Shown: positions 1 through 21,375 of the stretch, piece after piece
Layout of the letters: each line of letters starts with the position of its first letter
Numbering within the stretch: position 1 is the stretch's first letter
Assembly: GCF_029633865.1 (NCBI RefSeq)
Contig: NC_079216.1
Coordinates: 68,351,667-68,415,666, forward strand
Source of the DNA: Lampris incognitus
Lineage: Eukaryota > Chordata > Actinopteri > Lampriformes > Lampridae
Direction of reading: 5' to 3'
Length of the DNA: 64,000 nt
The notes under the pieces: generated by a model
Seen by the model: only the letters and a program-made list of their open reading frames with translations
The model's database searches: none
Told to the model about the DNA's origin: nothing
Made by a program: the position numbers and the translations under genes

Positions 1-11190
<11,190 letters not shown>

Positions 11191-11330
11191 GGCTGCGTCG
11201 GTTATTCGCGGGGAAATCGGAGAAAGCGGGACGGAAGAACCAACCTTCATCCACGAATCAGAACCACCGCCGCACGGCTCCGTGCGAGTGTCACCTTTAC
11301 AAAGGTTCCGTGCGGAATCTGGACCTGACG
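11191..11330 (-). promoter_or_regulatory. probable polr3b 5' UTR and promoter
   Basis: CpG-rich sequence just upstream of the polr3b start codon. No TATA box was seen, as usual for a housekeeping subunit gene. The transcription start cannot be placed. Confidence 0.4.
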
Positions 11331-11913
11331 AAGAAATGGTTCCGCCTAGACGTCATCGTTACGGTGTGGTGCGTGTACTGACATGTGGCAGACACGTGGT
11401 GGCGCCGTGTAGTGACTCTGCTCCGCAGCGCAACACCTGGGAGTTGGTTGACGTGCAAGATATATGAAGGGCTTTTTATTGGCAGCGAGATCGCCGTAAA
11501 GCGTCGTACATCAGCAAATCTCGCGAGATACACTTGGACGCCATACACAATGAGCCACGTGACGTTTGTGAGCCGGCTTTGCGAAGTTGGATATATAAAA
11601 ACAGACAAAACATTAGATAAAAAAGACGAAAAAGCAGTATTGCATGAAAGCTATATACGCTAAAAATGCTTATGTGTGTACACAAACTCCATAAAAACTT
11701 TCGAATTATTTCCCGCAAAGCCTGCGGAAATGTGCTGTAACGTGCACGGATAATCAAATTTAATCACATCTATTTTGTCCTTTATGTGGTTTTACGTGAG
11801 CCTACATTTTGTTATGCATAAGCAAGAACCTGTATAACTCTAAAACTAAATGTAATCACATATTTTTCTCATCTATATTGTGTTTTACATAAGCCATGAG
11901 TCACTCAGAAAAA

Positions 11914-11957
<44 letters not shown>

Positions 11958-12000
11958 GGTCGCATGCAACTTCAAAGCCTGCTTCACTCTGACATTCATT
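11331..12000. other. intergenic region between endou 3' end and polr3b 5' end
   Basis: About 0.7 kb with no exon. It contains a (TA)n run at 11916-11955 and, for endou, a minus-strand ATTAAA at about 11758-11763 as a possible poly(A) signal. Confidence 0.5.
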
Positions 12001-12264
12001 TCAATGTGAATGTCTGCTATTGCTACTGAACAGTCGTGGATACGCGGTCCAAAGGGAGCGTCCATGCCTGATGACGACCAGCTCCATCTGACACTGGTCA
12101 ATGTTCACCAGCACAGTGGTGCTTCTGTCCGTGTTCATGAGAAATACAACGGTGAAGAGGGCCATCTCAAACTCTGGGCTGACTCCAATGAAGGCACTGC
12201 CAAGGGGCTTCACTAGACCATGCCAGCTGAACTGCAGATTGAGGACATAGTCATCTTGATCAGG
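12001..12264 (-). CDS. endou: endou exon 7 (residues 237-323 and stop), catalytic lysine
   Basis: Codes [20 protein letters not shown] with Lys255, then [20 protein letters not shown] and the C-terminal strand region, ending NSRHSH and TGA. Acceptor GATCCGCAG. Confidence 0.96.
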   Translation of the reverse strand, partial: PDQDDYVLNLQFSWHGLVKPLGSAFIGVSPEFEMALFTVVFLMNTDRSTTVLVNIDQCQMELVVIRHGRSLWTAYPRLFSSNSRHSH

Positions 12265-15200
12265 CTGCGGATCAAAAGAGAATAAAAACCTTACAACGAC
12301 GAGTTAGGATTGAGCACAATATTTTGGAGACAGTTTTTGTATTGTATTTAAAAGACTACGGACATTCTTTTTGAATGTGAAGGATCAACTATGCTTACAA
12401 CGTCATTTTCCCTGGCCTTGTATCCTTTGTAGTCCAAGTGTCTGTTCTTTTCCTGCAGGTAGAACTGGACCCAGTTGTGGAAACCAATAATTTCTCGTCC
12501 AAATTTAGTCTCTCCAACGAACACGTGCTCGAATCCACAGGAGTCCACACTGTTGAATATATCAATTTAAAATCTTAGCTCAAAATAAAAAGACTTCTCT
12601 TTATTCATTCATTAATTTGTTCCCTTCACCTGCTTGATACTTGCTATTGGAACCTTTTGCAGCATACCATGGGGGAAGTCACCCAGGGTGGGCCATCTTG
12701 TCCAGAAAGGGCCGGTGTGGGTGCAGGTTTTTGTTGCATCCAAGCAGTTACACAACTGATCCCATTAATCAGCCAGTAGAGTCTTTGCTGAGGGACTTGA
12801 TTAGGAGACACGGGTGTGTGACTGCTTGGTTGGAACAAACAAAGACCTGCACCCACACCGGCCCTTTCTGGATAAGACTGCCCACAGTCACTCACGTCCC
12901 CATTCATGCCTCTGAACGATTTACTCTCCACTTCCTTCCACGTGCACGATTTTGGACTGTGGGTGGAAACTAGTGGGCCGTTTACACGGCAACGCTTTCA
13001 ACATAAAACGGTAAAGTACTGTAGTACTAGTAACCACGTGCGGGGGCAGTGCGGGAACCGCCGTGGCCCCGGGTCTCCAGTCCGGGAAGCGATATTATGA
13101 ACCCTACATAGGCCTCGCCAAAATCCCGTTTCTGGCTTTGTCACGTGTGCGCCACCGTAGCAACGCGAAAATATGTTGTTATGGGGTTAGCGCTCATCAA
13201 GGAAACGCTGTACACCCACAATTTAACCTGTCTAAGTTATCCACAATCAACATTAATATAATACCAATAACGTATCCAAGGAGCAGAGGCAGACCTTGTA
13301 ACCTAAAATTGTTAGGTTAGTCAACTTAAGGCTATTCTTTCCCTCACAATCATAATTTCAACCCCATGGTTCACTTTTTAGACGATTCATAAGTTATGTA
13401 ACTTAATATTTTGATTATTTTTAATCAAAACCAAAAATAATCTAGTCTATTTATTAGATATATGTTCATTTTCAGACAACTAACGTTATTTACCTCCGTT
13501 CTGTTGTTGACAGCCAGCAGTCCAAAATTACAAAAGCAGCCAGCTGTCCAAAATTGCGAAAAATACAAAATTACAAAATTGAAGGTAGCTAACGTTAGCT
13601 TTGCTTCGCACCGAGTTGATAGTTGATTGTTTCCTTAGCAACGCAGCGGAAATCCGGCGTCCGTTCGCGAGATTTGGGACAGGGTACGGGATTTTGGCGA
13701 GGGCTATGTAGGGTTCATAATATCGCGTCCGGGAACCGCCGTGGCCCCGGGTCTCCAGTCCGGGAACCGCCGTGGCCCCGGGTCTCCAGTCCGGGAACCG
13801 CCGTGGCCCCGGGTCTCCGGCACCACGGGCGACTACACCAACCAGTCGACTAAAGGGTCCTAACGGGTCTATCTATCCGTGCACGTTACACTACTGTTGC
13901 GTCGTGGCCGTTCCTTCACACGACAGCGGCGGTCTGGGGGCCTGAAAACACAAACTTTTGAAACCGGGTTCCAGAGTGACCTCTTAAAAACGCAACTCCA
14001 GAGTCGCCGTGTAAACCAGCCAACCGGTTCCTGCGAAAACGGTGACGTCACGGCTCCACTTCGCACATGCGTACTACGCTTTCAGTCAAACAGCCATGCG
14101 CGAGTAAGAAGACGCCACCAACAATGGCGGGTTAGCGAGCTGTTTGCGCGGTTCTCTCTGCTGAGTTTATTAACGCTCCTCCGGCAAAGTGTAGACCCGC
14201 TGCTCCGCTACCGGGACCAGCGGAGACGCTTCTTTACATGCGCCCAACTCCCGGTCCACCTACACGCAGACGGAGGGCAGCCGAGACACGCTTTTGGACA
14301 AGGCCTGGGGACGAGCCGCGGTGGGAAATTGTTGTGGGCTCTCTGCTACGAAGTTTCACCGCCACCTACTGGCCTGGCATGCACACTACAGCGTTTTCAG
14401 TCGTTTTCTGCGGATCCGTCAGCATGCGGATCGTATTCAAAACGATGTCGTCTGAAGGCGGAACTTTTTTAAAACGCAAAGGAAAAACTTTTCCGTTTTC
14501 ACCAACACCGTTGTCATGTAAACGTCTTTAGGACACCAAGAGGAAACCAACGACAACATGCAAACTTCATTGTGGATGCATCACATGAACCACTCGGTTG
14601 TTTCCTTTCGAGTGTTATTTACATTCATTCAGATTTGATTGAAGGAGGGGAGGTCTGTATCTTACCCTCCATTTCTGTCTCTGTGGTATTGGTGGAACCA
14701 GATCGAGTACAGCTGGTTCTTGAACTGCCTCTGGTCAGACCTGGACTTGCCCTTGCTGACCAGGTACCTGTGGGCTCGCTGTGAGGAGGTCACACATTTC
14801 AAATCATCACAACCCAGTCTCGGATGTGGCGATCTTCACATTACAGATCAAACGACAAAGTAAGATGAGCTGGGCTGGGATAAAAATATTCATGTATCAC
14901 TTTGGGAGAATGAAGTCAATCCGGACATACATCTTCTGGAGCCAAAACATATTTGAACATTACATTCATTGGTAATTATCATACAGCTCATCTGCCTCAT
15001 AGACTAAAATACACTCTGGAGCTACAGGCGAAAGACTGATTTATATTTTGATATGTATTTCAAGTACACCAAAAGATACATGACACAGGTGGCCCTATAT
15101 ACATGTATATATAAAGCTACTTGAAACATGTTGAATCATGGGCGACATTTGGGTCCCAAAATTGGGGGGGGGGGGGCAAAGATTTTTTTTAATCACATAA

Positions 15201-18200
15201 TGTAACTTTTGATCTGGTTAGACATTATGGAGGTTCATTCATTCTGGTGTATGGAATGCACATCATTGTAAGACCTCTCCTGGTTTTTGAAAAAACGCTG
15301 GATGAGAGGGCAGTCACGCTCTTAGTGCCATCAGCTCTAAAACATTGCCCCGATTGGAGGAGCCCTCTGCGTCGTCATGGTGACGGAGACCGGTACCGGC
15401 GCGACAACACAACAGCAAACACTCGCACACTTTTTTCAGGTACTGCTGCTGAACCTGCATCTCTGCATCGTCCACTTCTCGCAGAGGTCGCTCTGAAATG
15501 TTGCCTGTCTCTGTGAGAGACACATCATCGTCCTGACGCCATTCTTCATTTTCATTCTCTTCAGCCAGATTGATTTTTGTTTTCTTTGTAAAATAACTTA
15601 ACAACGCGTTACCGCGTTTGGACATTTTCAATTAGCCTACCATAGCTAGATAACATGGTCCGCTTCAGATCGTTACATTGCCCCCAGCGGCTCGTAGGTG
15701 TAATTACAGCAAATAATATTTGTATATTTTTAAATTACATTATTTGATATATTATTTTATTTATTCTTTGTGAGTTAGGGGGGGCATTTTTCCCCCCTTG
15801 CCCCCCGTAATGTCGCCCATGTGTTGAATATTAAGTTGGTATATTATGGACAGCACCTGTTAGACTATAAGTAAGACCCCAGTCTAATCCAACGCAACAC
15901 AAAATACACCTGTAAAGACCACGGCACCAGTAAGACCAGTCACTATTTCTTCAGAAGTTATTGGCAGGAAGGGCGTCCGGGTAGTGTAGCGGTCTATTCC
16001 GTTGCCTACCAACACAGGGATCGAATCCCCGTGTTAACTCCGGCTTGGTCAGGCGTCCCTACAGACACAATTGGCCGTGTCTGTGAGTGGGAAGCTGGAT
16101 GTGGGTATGTGTCCTGGTTGCTGCACTAGCGCCTCCTCTGGTCGGTCGGGGCGCCTGTTGGGAGGGGAGGGGGAACTCGGGGGAACAGCGTGATCCTCCC
16201 ACGTGCTACGTCCCCCTGGTGAAACTCCTCACTGTCAGGTGAAAAGAAGCGGCTGGTGACTCCACATGTATGGGAGGAGGCACGCGGTAGTCTGCAGCCC
16301 TCCCCAGATCGGCAGAGGGGGTGGAGCAGAGACCGGGATGGCTTGGAAGAGTGGGGTAATTGGCCAAGTGCCATTGGGGAGGGAAAAAAGGGGGGGTTAT
16401 TGGCAGGAAAATCTATTTTTTACGAGAAAAAAGAGAATCAAGAAAAATAAATGACGTATACAGGAAATAAACCACACGTGTGTCCTGGAGAAAACACGTT
16501 TTGTGGTCCTCTGTGGGCTCAGCGGCCAAGCCGAGGCAACTTTCCAAGATTTTGCACAGATGTTTTAGTTGTACGGTTGTTTTGCTCCAAATGTCCTGGA
16601 CTGATGCATTCATCGACATATCGAGACAGGAAGAGGCAGAATTCCCCTGTGTGTTAAACTGCACAGATGTCCAAAAGTGGCAGAGGAAAACAACAAGCCT
16701 AAAATGAATCTGAAGTTAGAAGTCAGCAACCAACAAACCAGTCCATTTCAGTACATTCTTAGTCATTATTTAACGTCCAAAGATGTCCAAACCAGCAAAC
16801 TTAAGAGAGCAATGGGGGAAATTCTCACTGAGCTAAATAAATAAAATAAAATAAAATCTTGGGAGTTGTTAATTAAAGATAATAGAAAAATTAAAAGTAC
16901 CTGAAACGAGTGATAATGTTAATTAAGACTCATCGAAACAGCTTTACAAGACTGGTTGGAGCATGTCAGATGTACCTTCATGACCTCTGTCCGTAAGACT
17001 GCATCCAGGAAGAGGTTGTTCTCTGTCACCTCCTCTGGTGTAACCTGCTCCGTCATACCTGTGGACCTCTCATAGTTGTCCAGAAGTTTCATGAAACCTT
17101 CAGTCAGGGAAAATTTGCACGGGACAGTTAACCCATTCACTATTTTTTCTGTAAAATACCCAAAATTGTGAATTTGGGTAAGAAATTCATCATACCCCCC
17201 CCCCCCACATTGAAGAGACACTTACGGGAGAAAGTTGTTATGGTCCTCAGCTTGGTTTCATTTACGTTGGAGAACAGGGGCTGTGAGGCATGGTCCTGCA
17301 CGACGTGGCTGCCTTGGTTCACAAAGCCAGCTTTAGCCTGAGCAGAGCAAACACGTGTTCACTAGTAGTAACAAACAAACCCATTTCTGCTGTCCTGCAA
17401 ACAACCAAGAGTTAGACACCATACCTGAACAGAGATGGAGCAGTCTACCCCAGGAACAACCAACTAAGAGTTAGACACCATACCTGAACAGAGATGGAGT
17501 AGTCTACCCCAGGAACAACTAACTAAGAGTTAGACACCATACCTGAGAAGAGATGGAACAGTCTACCCCAGGAACAACTAACTAAGAGTTAGACACCAGA
17601 CCTGAACAGAGATGGAGTAGTCTACACCAGGAACAACTAACTAAGAGTTAGACACCATACCTGAACAGAGATGGAGCAGTCTACCCCAGGAACAACTAAC
17701 TAAGAGTTAGACACCATACCTGAACAGAGATGGAACAGTCTACCCCAGGAACAACTAACTAAGAGTTAGACACCATACCTGAACAGAGATGGAGCAGTCT
17801 ACCCCAGGAACAACTAACTAAGAGTTAGACACCATACCTGAACAGAGATGGAACAGTCTACCCCAGGAATAACTAACTAAGAGTTAGACACCAGACCTGA
17901 ACAGAGATGGAGTAGTCTACACCAGGAACAACTAACTAAGAGTTAGACACCATACCTGAACAGAGATGGAGCAGTCTACCCCAGGAACAACTAACTAAGA
18001 GTTAGACACCATACCTGAACAGAGATGGAGCAGTCTACCCCAGGAACAACTAACTAAGAGTTAGACACCATACCTGAACAGAGATGGAACAGTCTACCCC
18101 AGGAACAACTAACTAAGAGTTAGACACCATACCTGAACAGAGATGGAGTAGTCTACCCCAGGAACAACTAACTAAGAGTTAGACACCATACCTGAACAGA

Positions 18201-20247
18201 GATGGAGCAGTCTACCCCAGGAACAACTAACTAAGAGTTAGACACCATACCTGAACAGAGATGGAGCAGTCTACCCCAGGAACAACTAACTAAGAGTTAG
18301 ACACCATACCTGAACAGAGATGGAGTAGTCTACCCCAGGAACAACTAACTAAGAGTTAGACACCATACCTGAACAGAGATGGAGTAGTCTACCCCAGGAA
18401 CAACTAACTAAGAGTTAGACACCATACCTGAACAGAGAAGGAACAGTCTACCCCAGGAACAACTAACTAAGAGTTAGACACCATACCTGAACAGAGATGG
18501 AGTAGTCTACCCCAGGAACAACTAACTAAGAGTTAGACACCATACCTGAACAGAGATGGAGTAGTCTACCCCAGGAACAACTAACTAAGAGTTAGACACC
18601 ATACCTGAACAGAGATGGAGTAGTCTACCCCAGGAACAACTAACTAAGAGTTAGACACCATACCTGAACAGAGATGGAGCAGTCTACCCCAGGAACAACT
18701 AACTAAGAGTTAGACACCATACCTGAACAGAGATGGAGCAGTCTACCCCAGGAACAACTAACTAAGAGTTAGACACCATACCTGAACAGAGATGGAGCAG
18801 TCTACCCCAGGAACAACTAACTAAGAGTTAGACACCATACCTGAACAGAGATGGAGCAGTCTACCCCAGGAACTAACTAAGAGTTAGACACCATACCTGA
18901 ACAGAGATGGAGCAGTCTACCCCAGGAACAACCAACTAAGAGTTAGACACCATACCTGAACAGAGATGGAGTAGTCTACCCCAGGAACAACCAACTAAGA
19001 GTTAGACACCATACCTGAACAGAGAAGGAACAGTCTACCCCAGGAACAACTAACTAAGAGTTAGACACCATACCTGAACAGAGATGGAGCAGTCTACCCC
19101 AGGAACAACTAACTAAGAGTTAGACACCATACCTGAACAGAGATGGAGCAGTCTACCCCAGGAACAACCAACTAAGAGTTAGACACCATACCTGAACAGA
19201 GATGGAGCAGTCTACCCCAGGAACAACTAACTAAGAGTTAGACACCATACCTGAACAGAGATGGAGCAGTCTACCCCAGGAACAACTAACCAAGAGTTAG
19301 ACACCATACCTGAACAGAGATGGAGTAGTCTACCCCAGGAACAACTAACTAAGAGTTAGACACCATACCTGAACAGAGATGGAGTAGTCTAACCCAGGAA
19401 CAACCAACTAAGAGTTAGACACCATACCTGAACAGAGATGGAGCAGTCTACCCCAGGAACTAACTAAGAGTTAGACACCATATCTGAACAGAGATGGAGC
19501 AGTCTACCCCAGGAACAACTAACTAAGAGTTAGACACCATACCTGAACAGAGATGGAGCAGTCTACCCCAGGAACAACTAACTAAGAGTTAGACACCATA
19601 CCTGAACAGAGATGGAGCAGTCTACCCCAGGAACTAACTAAGAGTTAGACACCATACCTGAACAGAGATGGAGTAGTCTACCCCAGGAACAACTAACTAA
19701 GAGTTAGACACCATACCTGAACAGAGATGGAGTAGTCTACCCCAGGAACAACTAACTAAGAGTTAGACACCATACCTGAACAGAGATGGAGTAGTCTACC
19801 CCAGGAACAACTAACTAAGAGTTAGACACCATACCTGAACAGAGATGGAGTAGTCTACCCCAGGAACAACTAACTAAGAGTTAGACACCATACCTGAACA
19901 GAGATGGAGTAGTCTACCCCAGGAACAACTAACTAAGAGTTAGACACCATACCTGAACAGAGATGGAGTAGTCTACCCCAGGTGTCATGCGGTTCACATC
20001 CAGCCTCCACAGCTCGTTGAAAAGGTTAGACAACTCCTGATTTACAGTTTGTCTATAAAATACAGTAGAAATCATGAACGAAATGCGACAAACTTTCAGA
20101 GATGATGTGCTTCGAGAAACTAAAAAGGAAAACATACCTTGCTGCATGTCCTGCACCGGGAAACGCAACAACAAGGAGGAGGAGGACAGGGAACCCAGAA
20201 ACTCTGCGTGTGGACCCAGAGAGAGATGTTAGTAAGGGAACACTCAT
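12001..20247 (-). CDS. endou: secreted uridylate-specific endoribonuclease, EndoU family, 323 residues, 7 exons
   Basis: EndoU enzymes cut RNA on the 3' side of uridines and leave 2',3'-cyclic phosphates. Exons in sense order: 20138-20247, 19953-20052, 17226-17337, 16976-17097, 14666-14778, 12399-12549, 12001-12264. Phases join for 972 nt including a TGA stop at 12001-12003. Residues 18-36 are a hydrophobic signal peptide ending GHAA, so the product should enter the secretory pathway. The catalytic triad is present: His194 (GFEHVFVGE), His210 (GFHNW) and Lys255 (FSWHGLVKP), spaced as in XendoU, followed by FIGVSPEFE. No somatomedin-B domain is present, unlike human ENDOU; the length fits the short fish paralogues (endouc type), so the exact paralogue is open. 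Intron 2 holds about 43 copies of the exon 2 donor. Confidence 0.93.
12399..12549 (-). CDS. endou: endou exon 6 (residues 186-236), both catalytic histidines
   Basis: Codes [33 protein letters not shown] and ARENDV. His194 and His210 are the general acid/base pair of the family. Acceptor TTCAACAG, donor GTT/GTAAGC. Confidence 0.96.
12697..12876. mobile_element. palindromic MITE in an endou intron
   Basis: Two arms of about 58 bp are inverted copies of each other: CTTGTCCAGAAAGGGCCGGT at the left and the complement of CTTATCCAGAAAGGGCCGGT at the right, continuing through GTGGGTGCAGG. The 180-bp element would fold into one long hairpin, a form known for small non-autonomous fish transposons. 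Confidence 0.75.
13089..13726. mobile_element. 638-bp DNA transposon with 40-bp terminal inverted repeats
   Basis: The ends are GCGATATTATGAACCC.. and its inverted copy, matching for about 40 bp with one difference. Both ends are flanked by GTCCGGGAA (13080-13088 and 13727-13735), a 9-bp target duplication. It is non-autonomous. A 9-bp duplication is typical of MULE-like and a few other DNA transposon superfamilies; the superfamily is not fixed here. Confidence 0.75.
13727..13822. repeat. 31-bp GC-rich tandem repeat
   Basis: Three copies in tandem of a unit containing GTCCGGGAACCGCCGTGG and CCCCGGGTCTCCA. A fourth copy lies at about 13052-13088, on the other side of the 638-bp element, so that element inserted into the tandem array. 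Confidence 0.85.
14666..14778 (-). CDS. endou: endou exon 5 (residues 149-186)
   Basis: Codes [20 protein letters not shown] and [15 protein letters not shown]. Acceptor CTCACAG, donor GG/GTAAGA. Confidence 0.94.
15137..15821. mobile_element. 685-bp hAT-like deletion derivative with 8-bp target duplication
   Basis: Ends are CATGGGCGACATT and its inverted copy AATGTCGCCCATG, flanked on both sides by TGTTGAAT (15129-15136 and 15822-15829). An 8-bp duplication is the hAT hallmark. A minus-strand frame at 15314-15631 begins [19 protein letters not shown], like the N terminus of hAT-type transposases, but ends after about 105 codons, so the catalytic part is deleted. It sits in an endou intron. 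Confidence 0.85.
15971..16396 (+). mobile_element. tRNA-derived SINE, copy A
   Basis: Head GGGCGTCCGGGTAGTGTAG, B box GGATCGAATCC, then a body containing GAGGCGCTAG-type (here reverse-oriented) segments. A perfect 13-bp target duplication TTATTGGCAGGAA flanks it at 15958-15970 and 16397-16409. Two related copies in the opposite orientation are at 29250-29684 and 44715-45145. Confidence 0.9.
16976..17097 (-). CDS. endou: endou exon 4 (residues 108-148)
   Basis: Codes [20 protein letters not shown] and ends LRTEVMK, a typical EndoU segment. Acceptor TGACTGAAG, donor AAG/GTACAT. Confidence 0.94.
17226..17337 (-). CDS. endou: endou exon 3 (residues 71-108)
   Basis: Codes [20 protein letters not shown] and ends TITTFS. 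Acceptor CTGCTCAG, donor C/GTAAGT. Confidence 0.93.
17398..19979 (-). repeat. 59-bp minisatellite made of endou exon 2 end plus splice donor
   Basis: About 43 tandem 59-bp units (a few are shorter) run from endou intron 2 into the exon 2 3' border. In sense orientation each unit holds the last 29-30 nt of exon 2 (coding [10 protein letters not shown] or a close variant), the donor CAG/GTATGG and about 29 nt of intron. The exon-proximal unit is the real exon end. Variation is limited to a few positions, for example the TAC, TGC or TGT codon after GAC, which suggests recent expansion or homogenisation. Confidence 0.95.
19953..20052 (-). CDS. endou: endou exon 2 (residues 37-70)
   Basis: Codes [20 protein letters not shown] and ends VDYSISVQ before CAG/GTATGG. 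It matches the first helical segment of the EndoU fold. Its last 29-30 nt and the donor are copied throughout the array next to it. Confidence 0.93.
20138..20247 (-). CDS. endou: endou exon 1 (residues 1-37), signal peptide
   Basis: Starts [11 protein letters not shown] and continues into [18 protein letters not shown], then a donor AAG/GTATGT. Leaving AG here makes an arginine codon with the first A of exon 2. This is the only upstream Met in the frame demanded by exon 2. Intron 1 is only 85 bp. Confidence 0.8.
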
Positions 20248-20560
20248 CTATAGCACCACCACAGTAAACATGAGATGTCCTTTACCACATGTAGCGAGGA
20301 GAAAACGACGGTCTGTAATTAGCCTGCTTGTGACGCCATGGTCACCAGTAAAACACCGGGATACAAGTAAGGGTCATAAGCAAGCCCAGACTGAGTCAGG
20401 ACTTAGCTGATGGCGTCTGTGGCGTCAGCCGTCCAACACCAGCATGTAACGTTGTCCGAGGCTTAACTTGTGCGAGGAAAAGTAATGTGGAAATGTTTTA
20501 CTTCACAAGTCACGCGGGAAAACTAAACAACAACAAAAACACACCTTGCAGACATCGCTC
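20248..20560 (-). promoter_or_regulatory. endou 5' flank
   Basis: Upstream of the endou start codon; should hold the 5' UTR and core promoter. No convincing TATA box was found. Confidence 0.35.
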
Positions 20561-20589
20561 TTCTCCCGAGGTTCCGATCCAGCAGCAGA

Positions 20590-20792
20590 ATGTACAACGC
20601 AGCCACCTCCCCTCCCCTTCCCCCTCCGCAGCCACCTCCGCAGCCCCCTCCCCTTCCCCTCTCCCCTCCCCTTCCCCCTCCGCAGCCACTTCCGCCCTCC
20701 GCAGCCCCCTCCCCTTCCCCTTCCCCCTCCGCAGCCACCTCCGCCCTCCGCAGCCCCCTCCCCTTCCCCCTTCCCCCTCCGCCGCCACCTCG
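20590..20792. repeat. pyrimidine-rich minisatellite upstream of endou
   Basis: Irregular tandem copies of CCTCCCCTTCCCCCTCCGCAG-type sequence. The minus strand is G-rich, with repeated runs such as GGGGGAAGGGGAGGGGG that fit a G-quadruplex pattern. Open frames on both strands here are compositional. Confidence 0.85.
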
Positions 20793-20951
20793 GACTTGTT
20801 GTTCTTGGTGCGCATGCGCACATGTAGATTCGCTACGAGGGTGTGACAACATTGGTAATATGAACGCTACAATGAATACATTTGGAACCACTACTGCTTC
20901 TACTTTCGGCTGCTCCCGGAAATAATGAATCTTTATGCCCCCCACACCCCC

Positions 20952-20954
<3 letters not shown>

Positions 20955-21001
<47 letters not shown>
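20955..21001. repeat. (CA)n microsatellite
   Basis: CA dinucleotide run in the intergenic region, followed by a short (CAG)n run at about 21033-21054. Confidence 0.95.
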
Positions 21002-21003
<2 letters not shown>

Positions 21004-21239
21004 ACTTTGCCCCCAGAGGCAAAAGGTGACAACAGCAGCAGCAGCAGCAGCAGCACGTGGCGCACAGACAGGCTGCTGACGGCTGACAGTGACTATCTGT
21101 TATGAGAAACGATATAGGCTACTGTAGGTCTACTCTTAAAGTATGCTCATCCTAATTAAGAAAGGTATGCTAACTTTGGGAAACCAGTAATTACTCTACT
21201 ATTAACTATTACTTTTAAAATAATAATAATAATAATAAT

Positions 21240-21300
21240 ACAATGTTACAATTACATTTAGCAGACGCTTTTATCCAAAGCGACGTATATGTGAGAGTTA
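21240..21300. repeat. short dispersed fish repeat fragment
   Basis: Contains ATTTAGCAGACGCTTTTATC and CAAAGCGACGTA, a motif seen again and again in fish SINE-like repeats. Only the conserved core is clear. Confidence 0.45.
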
Positions 21301-21375
21301 ATACAAGACAAGCAAGGATCTAGTCAGGACACAACAACACAAGAGCCAAAAGACTGGGCCTCCACCCCGATAGGA

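Larger units (their letters stand above)
12973..14530. mobile_element. composite DNA transposon with CGTTTACA termini
   Basis: The left end has CGTTTACACGGCAACG and then AAAACGGTAAAG; the right end, read in reverse, has CGTTTACATGACAACG and then AAAACGGAAAAG. These look like the two inverted ends of one old element in the endou intron. Inside lie a second element (13089-13726) and a GC-rich tandem repeat. No transposase frame was recognised. The exact target duplication is unclear. Confidence 0.5.

Noticed and set aside
15314..15631. Host gene with [12 protein letters not shown] start
   Set aside because: It lies between hAT-like ends with an 8-bp duplication and is truncated, so it is a transposase remnant.
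17398..19979. CRISPR-like array of regular repeats
   Set aside because: Units are contiguous with no unique spacers, the context is a vertebrate gene, and the unit is a copied exon border.
20283..20340. Alternative endou first exon beginning ATGGCGTCACAAGCAG near 20340
   Set aside because: No GT donor follows in a usable phase, while the exon at 20138-20247 has a good donor, correct phase and a signal peptide.
20503..21065. Pro/Ser-rich and Gly/Arg-rich frames on both strands
   Set aside because: Caused by the pyrimidine-rich array; both strands are open for compositional reasons.
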